Assembly (NCBI RefSeq): GCF_014842915.1 | Contig: NZ_JACYXI010000020.1 | Location: 1 to 51,823 of the forward strand | Direction: 5' to 3' | Origin: Roseibium litorale | Lineage (GTDB): Bacteria; Pseudomonadota; Alphaproteobacteria; Rhizobiales; Stappiaceae | DNA: 51,823 nt | Shown: positions 8,422-16,895 of the stretch, piece after piece | Layout: each line of letters starts with the position of its first letter | Numbering within the stretch: the first letter of the stretch is position 1 | The notes under the pieces: generated by a model | The model's database searches: none | What the model saw: the letters and a program-made list of their open reading frames with translations, nothing else | Told to the model about the DNA's origin: nothing | Translations under genes and position numbers: made by a program

Positions 8422-10902
8422 TCACCCGGCAGGCCACGCCCCGGGCTTCGTCTCGTCCATCGCGGGCCGGATGCGGCGCAGACGCAAGGCATTGGTCAAA
8501 ACGAAGACCGATGACAAGGCCATGGCTCCGGCGGCCAGGACCGGCGACAGCAGAATCCCGGAGAGTGGATAGAGCACGCCCGCGGCAACCGGGATCAGGG
8601 CAGCATTGTAGGCGAAGGCCCAGAACAGGTTCTCCTTGATGTTGCGCATGGTCCGGCGGGAGACCTCATAGGCGTTCACGACACCGCGCAGATCCCCCGA
8701 CATCAGCACCACATCCGCAGATTCGATGGCCACATCCGTGCCGGTTCCGATCGCGATCCCCACGTCGGAATGAGCCAGCGCCGGGGCATCATTGATGCCG
8801 TCGCCAACAAAGGCGATCCGGCCGCTGCCCCTGAGCTCATTCAGAGCGGCCACCTTGCCATCCGGCAGGACGCCCGCGATCACCGTGTCGATGCCGGTTT
8901 CAGCGGCAATCACCTCAGCTGTTTCCCGCTTGTCCCCGGTGATCATCGCCACCTTGAGACCCTGCGCATGCAGAGCGGCGATCGCCGCCTTGCTGGACGC
9001 CTTGACCGGATCTGCAACGCCGATGACGGCTGCGATCTTGCCATCGATGGCGGCATAAAGCGCGGTCCGGCCACGCTTGGCCAGGGCTGTTTCCTCGCCG
9101 GACAAAGCCACCGTCGCAATGCCTTTCTGTTCCATGAGCCTGTCCGCGCCGACCAGAACTTCCTGTCCCTCGACGAGCGCCCGGACGCCATGCCCGGTGA
9201 TCGAGGAAAAATCACGCGCCTCAAGCCCTGCCAGTCCCTCATTTCCGGCAGCCCTCACAATGGCCTCGGCCACCGGATGTTCAGAGCGGGCCTCAACCGC
9301 CGCGATGCGGGAGAGAACGAACGACCGTTCAAAGCCCTCGGCCAGCACCAGGTCGGTCAGTTCCGGCCGCCCCTCGGTGACCGTGCCGGTTTTGTCGAGC
9401 GCAACGATGCTGACTTCGGCAAGCTGCTGAAGCGCATCGCCTTTGCGGAACAGAACGCCCATTTCAGCCGCCCGGCCAGTGCCCACCATGATCGATGTCG
9501 GCGTTGCGAGACCCATCGCACAGGGACAGGCAATGATCAGGACCGAGACACCCGCCACAAGAGCCAGGGTGAGCGCAGGATCCGGCCCGAGGATCAGCCA
9601 GACAAGCACAGTGAGGGCAGCTACTGCCATCACAGCCGGGACAAACCACAGCGTGATATGGTCAACGAGGCCCTGTATCGGCAGCTTCGCCCCTTGCGCC
9701 TCTTCAACCATGCGGATGATCTGGGACAGGGTCGTGTCCGCACCGACACGTGTTGCCCTGAATTGCAATCCGCCCGCGCCATTGACCGTCCCGCCGGTCA
9801 CCGGGCTTCCGGAGGATTTCGCGACCGGGACCGGCTCTCCGGTGATCATGCTCTCGTCAACGTGAGAGGATCCCTCGACCACTTCGCCATCCACCGCGAT
9901 CCGCTCGCCGGGGCGCACCACAACGACATCCCCGAGGGCGAGAGCCTCTATCGGTACTTCGATCATCTGGTTATCCCGCAGAACCCTTGCGGTCTTGACC
10001 TGAAGGCCGAGCAGTTTCTGAATGGCGGCGCCAGTCCGCCCCTTAGCTCTCGCTTCCATAAAACGCCCGAGCAGGATCAGCACCACGATCACCGCCGCCG
10101 CCTCGAAATAGACCGCGCGGACTCCGGCAGGCACAAGACCCGGGAGGAAGGTGACGACAACCGAATAGAGATAGGCTGCCCCAGTCCCGACGGCCACAAG
10201 GCTGTTCATATCCGGCGCCCTCTTGATCAGGGCCGGGAACCCTTTGAGATAAAAGACACGGCCTGGACCGAAAAGGACCACGCTCGTCAGGACGAATTGC
10301 AGGATCCAGCTGTTCTGCTGTCCTATGGCCGCCGTGACCCAATGATGAAGAGACGGGATCAGGTGCCCGCCCATTTCGATCAGAAACACCGGAAGCGTGA
10401 AAACAGCGGCAAGAGCCATCTTGCGCGCCAGCTCGCGTGCTTCCTCCGCCTTGCGCTCGCTGCGGTCCTGCGTGGCACCGGCCTCGGCAACACTTGCCGG
10501 ATAGCCAATATCCGTACTGGCCTTTATCAGATCCTGAAGCGTCGTGGCCCCTTCTGCGTAGACGACGGTTGCCGTCTCGGCAGCCAGATTGACGCTCACG
10601 CTCAGAACGCCCGGCACCTCTTCAAGCGCCCTATCGACACGGCCAACACAGGATGCGCAGGACATGGATTCGATATTGAGTGTCACCGTTTGCGTGCGCG
10701 CCGGGTACCCAAGATCGTCAAGCTTAGCGACGGCTCCGGCGATCCCTGCCGCGGTTGCCGTGAACTGTGCGGTTTCGCTCGCCAGATTGACACCGACGTC
10801 TTCGACACCACCGACGGTCATAAGGCCGCGTTCGACGCGCCCGACACAGGACGCACATGACATGCCCTGAACAGACAGGGTGACTTTCTGAGGGATAGAC
10901 AT
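8422..10902 (-). CDS. copA: Copper-exporting P1B-type ATPase
   Basis: An 826-residue Cu(I) efflux pump. It has two N-terminal heavy-metal domains with GMSCASC and SMSCASC (about residues 13 and 79), eight membrane helices, the transport motif ACPCAMG (about 459), the phosphorylation site DKTGTVTEG (about 500), EHPVAEA in the nucleotide domain, [10 protein letters not shown] (about 700) and a C-terminal MALSS. The ATG at 10902 is chosen because ACGGAG lies 8 bases upstream and because the CueR-type promoter would start transcription near 10930, so the in-frame ATG at 10938 would not be in the message. It is divergent from copZ. Confidence 0.95.
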   Translation of the reverse strand: MSIPQKVTLSVQGMSCASCVGRVERGLMTVGGVEDVGVNLASETAQFTATAAGIAGAVAKLDDLGYPARTQTVTLNIESMSCASCVGRVDRALEEVPGVLSVSVNLAAETATVVYAEGATTLQDLIKASTDIGYPASVAEAGATQDRSERKAEEARELARKMALAAVFTLPVFLIEMGGHLIPSLHHWVTAAIGQQNSWILQFVLTSVVLFGPGRVFYLKGFPALIKRAPDMNSLVAVGTGAAYLYSVVVTFLPGLVPAGVRAVYFEAAAVIVVLILLGRFMEARAKGRTGAAIQKLLGLQVKTARVLRDNQMIEVPIEALALGDVVVVRPGERIAVDGEVVEGSSHVDESMITGEPVPVAKSSGSPVTGGTVNGAGGLQFRATRVGADTTLSQIIRMVEEAQGAKLPIQGLVDHITLWFVPAVMAVAALTVLVWLILGPDPALTLALVAGVSVLIIACPCAMGLATPTSIMVGTGRAAEMGVLFRKGDALQQLAEVSIVALDKTGTVTEGRPELTDLVLAEGFERSFVLSRIAAVEARSEHPVAEAIVRAAGNEGLAGLEARDFSSITGHGVRALVEGQEVLVGADRLMEQKGIATVALSGEETALAKRGRTALYAAIDGKIAAVIGVADPVKASSKAAIAALHAQGLKVAMITGDKRETAEVIAAETGIDTVIAGVLPDGKVAALNELRGSGRIAFVGDGINDAPALAHSDVGIAIGTGTDVAIESADVVLMSGDLRGVVNAYEVSRRTMRNIKENLFWAFAYNAALIPVAAGVLYPLSGILLSPVLAAGAMALSSVFVLTNALRLRRIRPAMDETKPGAWPAG

Positions 10903-10937
10903 AGACCCAACTCCGTCATGGACCGGTTGTTTCCCCA

Positions 10938-10968
10938 CAGATGGTCCTTCCAGCTACGGGAAGGTCAA
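10938..10968 (-). promoter_or_regulatory. CueR-type operator/promoter of copA
   Basis: On the minus strand TTGACC (-35, 10963-10968) runs into a dyad ACCTTCC-N7-GGAAGGA (10945-10965) with 19 bases before a weak -10 (10938-10943). The long spacer filled by the dyad is the hallmark of MerR-family copper regulators. One arm has a single mismatch. No cueR gene is present in the window. Confidence 0.85.
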
Positions 10969-11005
10969 GGCCGGACCGTCAACTTTTTTGCGGCCAATTT
11001 TCCCC

Positions 11006-11036
11006 TTGACCTTCCCGTAGCCGGAAGGTGCAAAAC
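11006..11036 (+). promoter_or_regulatory. CueR-type operator/promoter of copZ
   Basis: TTGACC at 11006-11011 overlaps a perfect dyad ACCTTCC-N7-GGAAGGT (11009-11029); the -10 position is CAAAAC (11031-11036), which is poor. It nearly repeats the copA operator in the opposite direction, so both genes should be induced together by copper. Confidence 0.85.
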
Positions 11037-11062
11037 AAGAAAACCCAACGATGGAGTCTATC

Positions 11063-11266
11063 ATGAAGTTCAGCATTCCAGATATGAGCTGCGGCCACTG
11101 CAAGGCCGCCATCGGCGACGCAGTCAAAAAGACGGACGGATCAGCCCAGATCGAATTCGACATGGAGAACCGGGTCGTCACCATCAGCAGCGTCAAGACC
11201 CCGGGCGAGATTGCCCAGGCTGTCAAAGAGGCCGGATATGGGTCCGAACTGCTTCAGCAGGGCTGA
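11063..11266 (+). CDS. copZ: Copper chaperone (HMA domain)
   Basis: A 67-residue single heavy-metal-associated domain, MKFSIPDMSCGHCKAAI, with the CxxC copper site (here CGHC) and the conserved GYGSELL-like C terminus. It should deliver Cu(I) to CopA. The ATG at 11063 has GGAG six bases upstream and follows the predicted CueR transcription start; the in-frame ATG at 11051 overlaps this ribosome binding site and is rejected. A stem CTGGCG/CGCCAG at about 11326-11347 lies downstream, without a T-run. Confidence 0.93.
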   Translation: MKFSIPDMSCGHCKAAIGDAVKKTDGSAQIEFDMENRVVTISSVKTPGEIAQAVKEAGYGSELLQQG

Positions 11267-11389
11267 TCACCCGCGCGGGCCAGAGCTGCACGCATAGTCG
11301 TGAGCAAATACTTCCGTGAGAGCGACTGGCGGGCAGAAGAAACGCCAGCCCCTCTCATGGGGTCCCGGCCGTATCGCCGAACCACACCG

Positions 11390-11965
11390 TCAGTGAGGCG
11401 AATGACCGGCTGCAATGGCGAGATGATGCTCCTGATGATGAGCGCCCAGCGTCATCAAACCGATAAACCCGAGCCCGGTGAGCATCGTTTGTCCTTCCGG
11501 ACTTGAGGCGTGAACCGTCAGTTGGGCTCCATCCGGTATTTCCTCCACTTCGTAGGTAAACCCGCGGGCACCTTGCATTACTCTGCCATGCGCGGTCAGC
11601 ATGCGGCGGATGGAACCGCCCACACTCCCCTCTCCGGTGACGCGAAACCGCAAACCGTCCTCCACCGGAAGGGTTTCGGCCTGCGCGTAGAGCGTGACAT
11701 TGTTCATGTCGATCAGATGCCTTTGAAGCGCGGGAATATCGACCTTGCTCCAGTCTGTTTCAGGATCGGCCACCAAAATCGCCACGATCTCCTGAATGGC
11801 GGCAAAGGCGCTTTGCCCTGCCTCTCGGGGTATTGCGCTTTGCAGGTCCGCTCCGGCCGCATGCATCTCATGATTCATGCCGGAATGGCCGTGCTGTTCG
11901 GTGCCTTGCGCCATCAGGGGCAAAAGAACTGCGGGAAAGGCCAAGGCAAGAACATACCGGATCAT
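11390..11965 (-). CDS. Secreted His/Met-rich protein of unknown function, next to copZ
   Basis: I do not recognise a named family. The 191-residue product has a signal peptide (MIRYVLALAFPAVLLPLMAQG) and then a His/Met-rich stretch (EQHGHSGMNHEMHAAG) typical of periplasmic copper binders. The ordered region covers about residues 40-175, and the end is again His-rich (GAHHQEHHLAIAAGHSPH). The ATG at 11965 has GGAGG eight bases upstream; longer starts add a non-signal sequence. It converges on copZ. A role in periplasmic copper binding is inferred from composition and place only. Confidence 0.7.
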   Translation of the reverse strand: MIRYVLALAFPAVLLPLMAQGTEQHGHSGMNHEMHAAGADLQSAIPREAGQSAFAAIQEIVAILVADPETDWSKVDIPALQRHLIDMNNVTLYAQAETLPVEDGLRFRVTGEGSVGGSIRRMLTAHGRVMQGARGFTYEVEEIPDGAQLTVHASSPEGQTMLTGLGFIGLMTLGAHHQEHHLAIAAGHSPH

Positions 11966-12231
11966 CCGTTTTTCCTCCGTCATTTCCTCTCGGCAGCACA
12001 GAACACTGCTTCCACGAAAGAGCAGCCTAACACGCCCAGCGCCCTCTCCGGGATTAGGATTCCGCAGGGTCTTGCGGAACAACCAGGCATTGTCTTTCCG
12101 TGAGGCAACCTGCTACCGTTCTGATCTCAGGTTCGCCGTGTTCCGCTCCAGACCAGGGCACGGCGCAGAACCGGCGGGCTTGAACCGGTCGTTCCGATCA
12201 TCAAGGCCCATGCACCGATCAAGAGGTTTCC

Positions 12232-13803
12232 GTGTCGTCATTCAAATTCTCGCGCCGCCGGTTTCTGGCCTCTGCATCTTTGGCTTCAGCATCGCTGGCC
12301 GCTCTCCAGCTCCCCGTCCGCGCACAGGAACTCCCCCCGTCCCGGACACCGGGGGCAGAGGTGCCACCTGGCCAGATCGAGGAGGCTCTTGCCGCCCTCG
12401 ACGGCATCGTTCAGGAGCTCAAGGAGCGGAGCGGTGTGCCCGGCCTTGCGGTGGGCGTTGTCCACAAGGGCGAGACGGTCTACGCGAAGGGCTTCGGAGC
12501 GCGTGGCGGAGAGGACAGCCAGACCGTCGATCCCGACACAGTCTTCCAGCTCGCCTCGCTGTCCAAGCCGGTTGGCGCCACTGTGGTCGCGAGGCAGGTC
12601 GCGCGCGGGGTTGTGACGTGGGACAGCAGAATGCGCGATCTCCTGCCGTGGTTCTCCCTCTCCGACCCGGCCATCACGGAGCTGCTGACCATTGGTGATC
12701 TCTACAGCCATCGTTCGGGTCTGCCGGACCACGCCGGTGATGATCTGGAAGACCTTGGCCTTGACAGGCAGTCTGTTCTGGAACGGTTGCGCCTGCTGCC
12801 GCTGAAGCCTTTCCGCACCAGCTATGCCTATACGAATTTCGGCCTGACCGCCGCCGCCGAGGCGGTCTCCAGAGCTTCGGGTGCCGAGTGGAGCGATCTG
12901 TCGGAAGAAGCCCTCTACAGCCCGCTTGGCATGTCGCGGTCCAGCTCCCGGTTCGACGATTACATGGCACGGGACAACCGGGTGGTTCCCCATGCCAAAT
13001 CTGGAGACGGCTTCAAGGCTCTTTATCAGCGCCAGCCGGATGCCCAGTCACCAGCCGGCGGGGTCAGCTCGTCCGTCAACGACATGATCAAGTGGATGAA
13101 GATGGTTCTGGCTGATGGCGGAGGGCTTATCCCGCCGAGAGCCCTGCAGCCCGCTCTCAGCCCGCAAAGTGTTTCCAGCCGTCCGCAGACGGCGGATGAG
13201 CGCGCCGGGTTCTACGGCTATGGCTTCAATGTGGGGACGGACCCGTCAGGCCGCGTGGTGCTCAGCCATTCCGGCGCCTTCCTTCTGGGGGCAGCCACCT
13301 GTTTCTCGCTGATCCCCTCCCTCGACATAGGGATCGTCGTCCTGTCCAACGCAGCGCCCGTCGGGGCTGTGGAGGCAATTAGCGCCTCCTTCAACGATAT
13401 GGTTCAGACCGGACGGATCACCCGCGACTGGTATGCCGGATATTCATCTCGGTTTGCGGCCTTCTTCGTGCCAGAGGGCTTCACTTCGGGACAGCCTTTC
13501 CCGGTGGCGGCGGCCCCCGCCCCTGCGCCCAGCTATTGCACCGGGCGCTACGGCCATCCCTATTTCGGCACTGCCGAAGTCCGTCAGGACCGAGACGGTC
13601 TCGTCCTCTATGCCGGTCCGGCGCCGCTAAAGCTGCCCCTTCAACATTGGGACGGCGCCATGTGGGTGTTCGACTTAAGCAACGAGAACGCGCCCTCTGG
13701 CACACGATCAGCAGCCACCTTCTCCGGCGAAGGTGCTCAGGCAGAGACCCTGGAGATCGAACTCTTCGTCCTGAACGGCCCCGCCCGCTTCAAAAGGTTC
13801 TGA
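12232..13803 (+). CDS. Tat-exported serine beta-lactamase-fold hydrolase
   Basis: A 523-residue member of the class C beta-lactamase/esterase superfamily. The N terminus carries a twin-arginine signal (FSRRRFLASASLAS, cut after VRAQ). The catalytic motifs are SLSK (SxxK, in FQLASLSKPVG, about residue 108), YTN (YxN, in SYAYTNFGL, about 200) and HSG in place of KTG (VVLSHSGAF). A C-terminal domain of about 120 residues follows the catalytic fold. The start is GTG at 12232 with AGAGG upstream. The substrate is unknown; esterase or D-Ala peptidase activity is as likely as beta-lactam hydrolysis. Confidence 0.85.
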   Translation: MSSFKFSRRRFLASASLASASLAALQLPVRAQELPPSRTPGAEVPPGQIEEALAALDGIVQELKERSGVPGLAVGVVHKGETVYAKGFGARGGEDSQTVDPDTVFQLASLSKPVGATVVARQVARGVVTWDSRMRDLLPWFSLSDPAITELLTIGDLYSHRSGLPDHAGDDLEDLGLDRQSVLERLRLLPLKPFRTSYAYTNFGLTAAAEAVSRASGAEWSDLSEEALYSPLGMSRSSSRFDDYMARDNRVVPHAKSGDGFKALYQRQPDAQSPAGGVSSSVNDMIKWMKMVLADGGGLIPPRALQPALSPQSVSSRPQTADERAGFYGYGFNVGTDPSGRVVLSHSGAFLLGAATCFSLIPSLDIGIVVLSNAAPVGAVEAISASFNDMVQTGRITRDWYAGYSSRFAAFFVPEGFTSGQPFPVAAAPAPAPSYCTGRYGHPYFGTAEVRQDRDGLVLYAGPAPLKLPLQHWDGAMWVFDLSNENAPSGTRSAATFSGEGAQAETLEIELFVLNGPARFKRF

Positions 13804-13990
13804 AGGGTCTTATCCCTTTCCAGTCTTATACCCATAGGTCCGGGACGAGAGAAATCCATGGCCCTGCATACAGAAATCGATGGTCCCGCCCGCCTCACTG
13901 ACTAGTATCACTAACCTGTGCAATCCTCAGGCATATGGCGCCGGAAATGCCTTTCCTGTTCCCAGGATCGGATAGGCATGGCCATTGCCG

Positions 13991-14066
13991 ATTGTCACGG
14001 ATCATCCGTGAGGGCTAATAAAGCCCAGCCACGTTTCAAATGCGTGGCTTACCGGAGGAGGAAAGA
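13991..14066 (+). promoter_or_regulatory. Structured leader of the NMT1-type transporter, candidate riboswitch
   Basis: Three hairpins lie in a row before the start codon: CACGGA/TCCGTG (13996-14010), GGGCT/AGCCC (14012-14026) and AGCCACG/CGTGGCT (14027-14049). They are followed by a very strong ribosome binding site GGAGGAGG (14054-14061), five bases from the ATG. TCCG (14005-14008) can pair either with CGGA at 13998-14001 or with CGGA at 14053-14056, which would bury the ribosome binding site. Leaders of NMT1/THI5-type transporters are known sites of the NMT1 (xanthine/urate) riboswitch. I cannot match its consensus from memory, so only the structured leader is well supported. Confidence 0.45.
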
Positions 14067-15089
14067 ATGGAATTCAAGATCAACCGCCGTCAGGCTCTGT
14101 GCGGCATGGGAGCATTGAGCGCATCCGCCGCTTTCGGGCTGCCCGCCTTCGCTGCGATGCGCAACCTTGCGGTCCTGCATCTCGCCAGCCACTCCCCGAG
14201 CTTCATTGCCTATGAGCGCGGCTACTTCAAGGAAGCCGGTCTGGACATCGAGCTGAAGTTCTTCGAAGCGGCACAGCCAATGGCCGTTGCCATTGCTTCC
14301 GGCGATGCGGATTTCGGCGTGACCGCAATGAGCGGCGGCTTGATCAGCCTGGCGCAAAAGGATGCCGTCAAGGTCATCGGCGGCGCGCTGCGCGAGGAAA
14401 AGGGCGTTCCGGGCGCTGTCGTCCTGGCTTCGAACAATGCCTATGACGCTGGCCTGACCGACCCGTCAAAGCTGGCAGGCAAGACATTCGGCATTACCAC
14501 CGCCGGTTCGTCCTTCCACTTCATGGCGCACAAGATTGCCGAAGCGAACAACATCAAGCTGCAGGACATCGAGCTGCGCCCGCTGCAGAAGCTCGGCGCC
14601 ATCATCGGCGCGCTCTCCACCGGTCAGATCGACGCCTGGGCCATCCAGCCGAGTGTTGCCAAGAAGCTCATCCGCGAAGGCGCGGCCAAACAGATCGGTC
14701 TCGTTGCCGACTATGCTCCCAACTACCAGGTCACGACTGCCTTCACCTCGACGAAGAACGCGAAGAACGAGCGCGCCCTGACGGAATCCTTCGTGTCCGC
14801 CTATTCCAAGGCGATCGCCGACTACAACGCCGCTTTCGTCGACAAGACAGCAGACAGTGCTGAGATCGACGCTTTGGCTGCTATCGTTCACAAATACGTC
14901 CAAACCGATACTGCAGCAGATGTTGCCAAGCAGAACCTGATTGATGGCGCCATGCGCATCAACCAGGGCCTGGCCCTGGCGCTCGACAGCTGCGTTGAAC
15001 AGCTCGAGTGGTTCAAGTCCGAGGGCATGGTCAAGGACTCCATCACCAACGACCAGCTGTTCGACACGTCCTACGTGGAGACAATCTGA
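14067..15089 (+). CDS. ABC transporter substrate-binding protein, NMT1/THI5-SsuA type
   Basis: A 340-residue periplasmic binding protein with a twin-arginine-like signal (INRRQALCGMGALSASAAFG, cut near AFAA). The NMT1/SsuA fold is shown by SPSFIAYERGYFKEAGLDIELKFF-type sequence at about 45-65, GDADFGVTAMSGGL and the family-typical G(K)TFGITTAGSS loop (about 140). Relatives bind taurine, nitrate, pyrimidine precursors, purines or aromatic acids; the ligand is not readable here. The ATG at 14067 follows GGAGGAGG; the upstream GTG-like start at 14040 lies inside the leader hairpin. It begins a three-gene importer operon. Confidence 0.88.
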   Translation: MEFKINRRQALCGMGALSASAAFGLPAFAAMRNLAVLHLASHSPSFIAYERGYFKEAGLDIELKFFEAAQPMAVAIASGDADFGVTAMSGGLISLAQKDAVKVIGGALREEKGVPGAVVLASNNAYDAGLTDPSKLAGKTFGITTAGSSFHFMAHKIAEANNIKLQDIELRPLQKLGAIIGALSTGQIDAWAIQPSVAKKLIREGAAKQIGLVADYAPNYQVTTAFTSTKNAKNERALTESFVSAYSKAIADYNAAFVDKTADSAEIDALAAIVHKYVQTDTAADVAKQNLIDGAMRINQGLALALDSCVEQLEWFKSEGMVKDSITNDQLFDTSYVETI

Positions 15090-15140
15090 TCACGCTGTGA
15101 TCGGCATGCGGAGGCTCACGAGCCTCCGCCAGGAGGGCAA

Positions 15141-15908
15141 ATGGATCTGAAGCTCAACACTGTCAGCCATTGTTATGGCTCCGTCGAAGTCCTCAAGGAC
15201 ATCTCCCTCGAGATCCCGAAGGGACAGATCGTCTGCCTGATCGGACCGTCCGGTTGCGGAAAGTCCACCTTGCTGCGGTTTCTCGGCGGCCTTGAACGCC
15301 CGTCCAGTGGCGAGGTCCTTCAGATCGGCGAGCCGCCTGCAGGCTCGCTCAATCCCCTGACCTATGTCTTTCAGCATTTCGCACTGCTGCCGTGGCGTAC
15401 CGTCGAGGGCAACATCAAGCTTGTCCTTGAGGACCACGGCCTCAGCCAGCGCGATATGAATGACATCGTGACGGATGTGCTGGAGCGCACGAAGCTCTCG
15501 GACTTCCGCAACGCCCTTCCCAAACAACTGTCGGGCGGCATGCGCCAGCGCGTTGCCATCAGCCGGGCGCTGGCCGTGAAACCTGCGGTGATGCTGATGG
15601 ATGAGCCCCTGTCTGCGCTCGACAGCCAGACCCGCGAACTTCTGATGGACGACCTGGTGTCTCTTTGGACCCGCCAGCCGTTCACCTCCGTCTACGTCAC
15701 CCACAATCTCAACGAAGCCGTCCGGCTCGGGCACCGGGTGGTGGTCTTGTCCCGCCGCCCCGGCCGCATCCGCGATATCGTCGAGATCGGCATTCCCCTT
15801 GCTGACCGTCATCTGGGCGACCCGCTTCTGGATGAAAAGCAGGCCCAGCTCTGGGAACTGATGAGAGAAGAGGCCAAGGCCGCAGACGAGGAACTGGTGA
15901 ATGTCTGA
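15141..15908 (+). CDS. ABC transporter ATPase, NitT/TauT type
   Basis: A 255-residue cytoplasmic ATPase with Walker A GPSGCGKST (about 36-44), the Q-loop in YVFQHFALLPW, signature LSGGMRQRV (about 131-139), Walker B VMLMDEPLSALD (about 151-162) and the switch histidine in YVTHNLNEA. It powers uptake of the ligand captured by the preceding protein. The gene lies 51 bases after the binding-protein gene and has AGGAGG just before its ATG. Its end overlaps the permease start by 8 bases. Confidence 0.93.
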   Translation: MDLKLNTVSHCYGSVEVLKDISLEIPKGQIVCLIGPSGCGKSTLLRFLGGLERPSSGEVLQIGEPPAGSLNPLTYVFQHFALLPWRTVEGNIKLVLEDHGLSQRDMNDIVTDVLERTKLSDFRNALPKQLSGGMRQRVAISRALAVKPAVMLMDEPLSALDSQTRELLMDDLVSLWTRQPFTSVYVTHNLNEAVRLGHRVVVLSRRPGRIRDIVEIGIPLADRHLGDPLLDEKQAQLWELMREEAKAADEELVNV

Positions 15909-16731
15909 TCTCGCAAGCTCACCCGAAAGCCTCGACCGGTCTTTGACCGCCAGGCCGGTCGCCTTCCGCGGTGGCGGCTTTGCCCCGGTACCGGTGCGCG
16001 GCGTCAGCCTGGTTCTGTTTGCAGCGCTGATTGCGCTGGCAGAAACCGGCACGCGCACGGGCTTCATCTCCAGCCTGACCCTGCCCCGCCCTTCCGCTGT
16101 TCTGGAAACCTTTGTCCAGCTCTGGCAGACGGGACTTCTCTGGAAGCACCTCCTCCCCTCGCTCCAGCGTCTCCTCGTTGGTGCCTTCCTGGGCATTTCC
16201 GCCGGTATTTCCCTGGGTGTCGTGATCGGCCTCTTCAGCTACGCCCGTGCTGGCCTTGTGCCCCTGGTCGCAGCCCTCTTCCCGATCCCGAAGATCGCGC
16301 TTCTGCCGATCTTCGTCATCTGGTTCGGCATCGATGAGATGTCCAAATACATGCTGATCGCCTTCGGCACCTTCACGCCAACTGTCGTTGCCACCTATGG
16401 CGCCGTCGACAACGTCGACCGAACCCTGATCCGCATGGGCCAGAGCTTCGGGCTCAGCTGGTGGTCGATCGTGCGCAAGATCGTACTTCCGGGCGCCTTT
16501 CCGGCAATCCTGTCCGGTCTGCGGGTCTCGATCTCCATCGCGATTATTCTGCTGGTTGCCGCCGAAATGCTCGGCGCCCAATACGGCATCGGCTCCTACA
16601 TCCTGGAAGCCGGATCCCTCTATGATCTGGAAAAGCTGTTTGCGGGCGTGACCATTCTGTCGGTCATGGGCCTTATCGTGAGCTTCCTGATCGGCCGCAT
16701 CGAAAAACACTTCCTTGGCTGGCGGAGCTGA
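15901..16731 (+). CDS. ABC transporter permease, NitT/TauT type
   Basis: A 276-residue inner-membrane permease with about six helices. The BPD_transp_1 EAA-type loop reads QSFGLSWWSIVRKIVLPGAFPAILSGLR (first 20 residues or so around position 185). The N-terminal 40 residues are hydrophilic and proline/glycine-rich. It completes the importer with the two preceding genes and is translationally coupled to the ATPase gene. Confidence 0.92.
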   Translation: MSDLASSPESLDRSLTARPVAFRGGGFAPVPVRGVSLVLFAALIALAETGTRTGFISSLTLPRPSAVLETFVQLWQTGLLWKHLLPSLQRLLVGAFLGISAGISLGVVIGLFSYARAGLVPLVAALFPIPKIALLPIFVIWFGIDEMSKYMLIAFGTFTPTVVATYGAVDNVDRTLIRMGQSFGLSWWSIVRKIVLPGAFPAILSGLRVSISIAIILLVAAEMLGAQYGIGSYILEAGSLYDLEKLFAGVTILSVMGLIVSFLIGRIEKHFLGWRS

Positions 16732-16868
16732 TCACCGGCCATAACCTTCAGCCATTCTCAAAAGGTTGGAGAATTCCTTCAAGAATTTTCTATTTCCCAG
16801 AGGGAACCTGCAAGAGGTGATCTTACAACAATCACATTTGCTCGGAACCGGCTAATATAGCCAGCTAC

Positions 16869-16888
16869 TCTCCACTTAACGCTGGAGA
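16869..16888 (+). promoter_or_regulatory. Hairpin hiding the transketolase ribosome binding site
   Basis: TCTCCA (16869-16874) is complementary to TGGAGA (16883-16888), and the GGAG in the second arm is the ribosome binding site of the ATG at 16896. A -10-like TAATAT lies at 16853-16858. The hairpin would lower translation unless opened. It is short (6 bp), so the effect may be mild. Confidence 0.45.
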
Positions 16889-16895
16889 AAGACCC

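Noticed and set aside
8770..10860. Long open frame opposite copA (696 codons)
   Set aside because: Antisense shadow of a high-GC gene; composition is His/Asp/Arg-rich without any known fold, and copA motifs are unmistakable.
12232..13803. Call as an antibiotic-resistance AmpC beta-lactamase
   Set aside because: It has the SxxK and YxN motifs but HSG instead of KTG and an extra C-terminal domain, which fits the broad esterase/peptidase group better.
13804..14066. TPP riboswitch in front of the NMT1-type importer
   Set aside because: The conserved THI-box words (CTGAGA and the GAACCTGA-like element) are absent.
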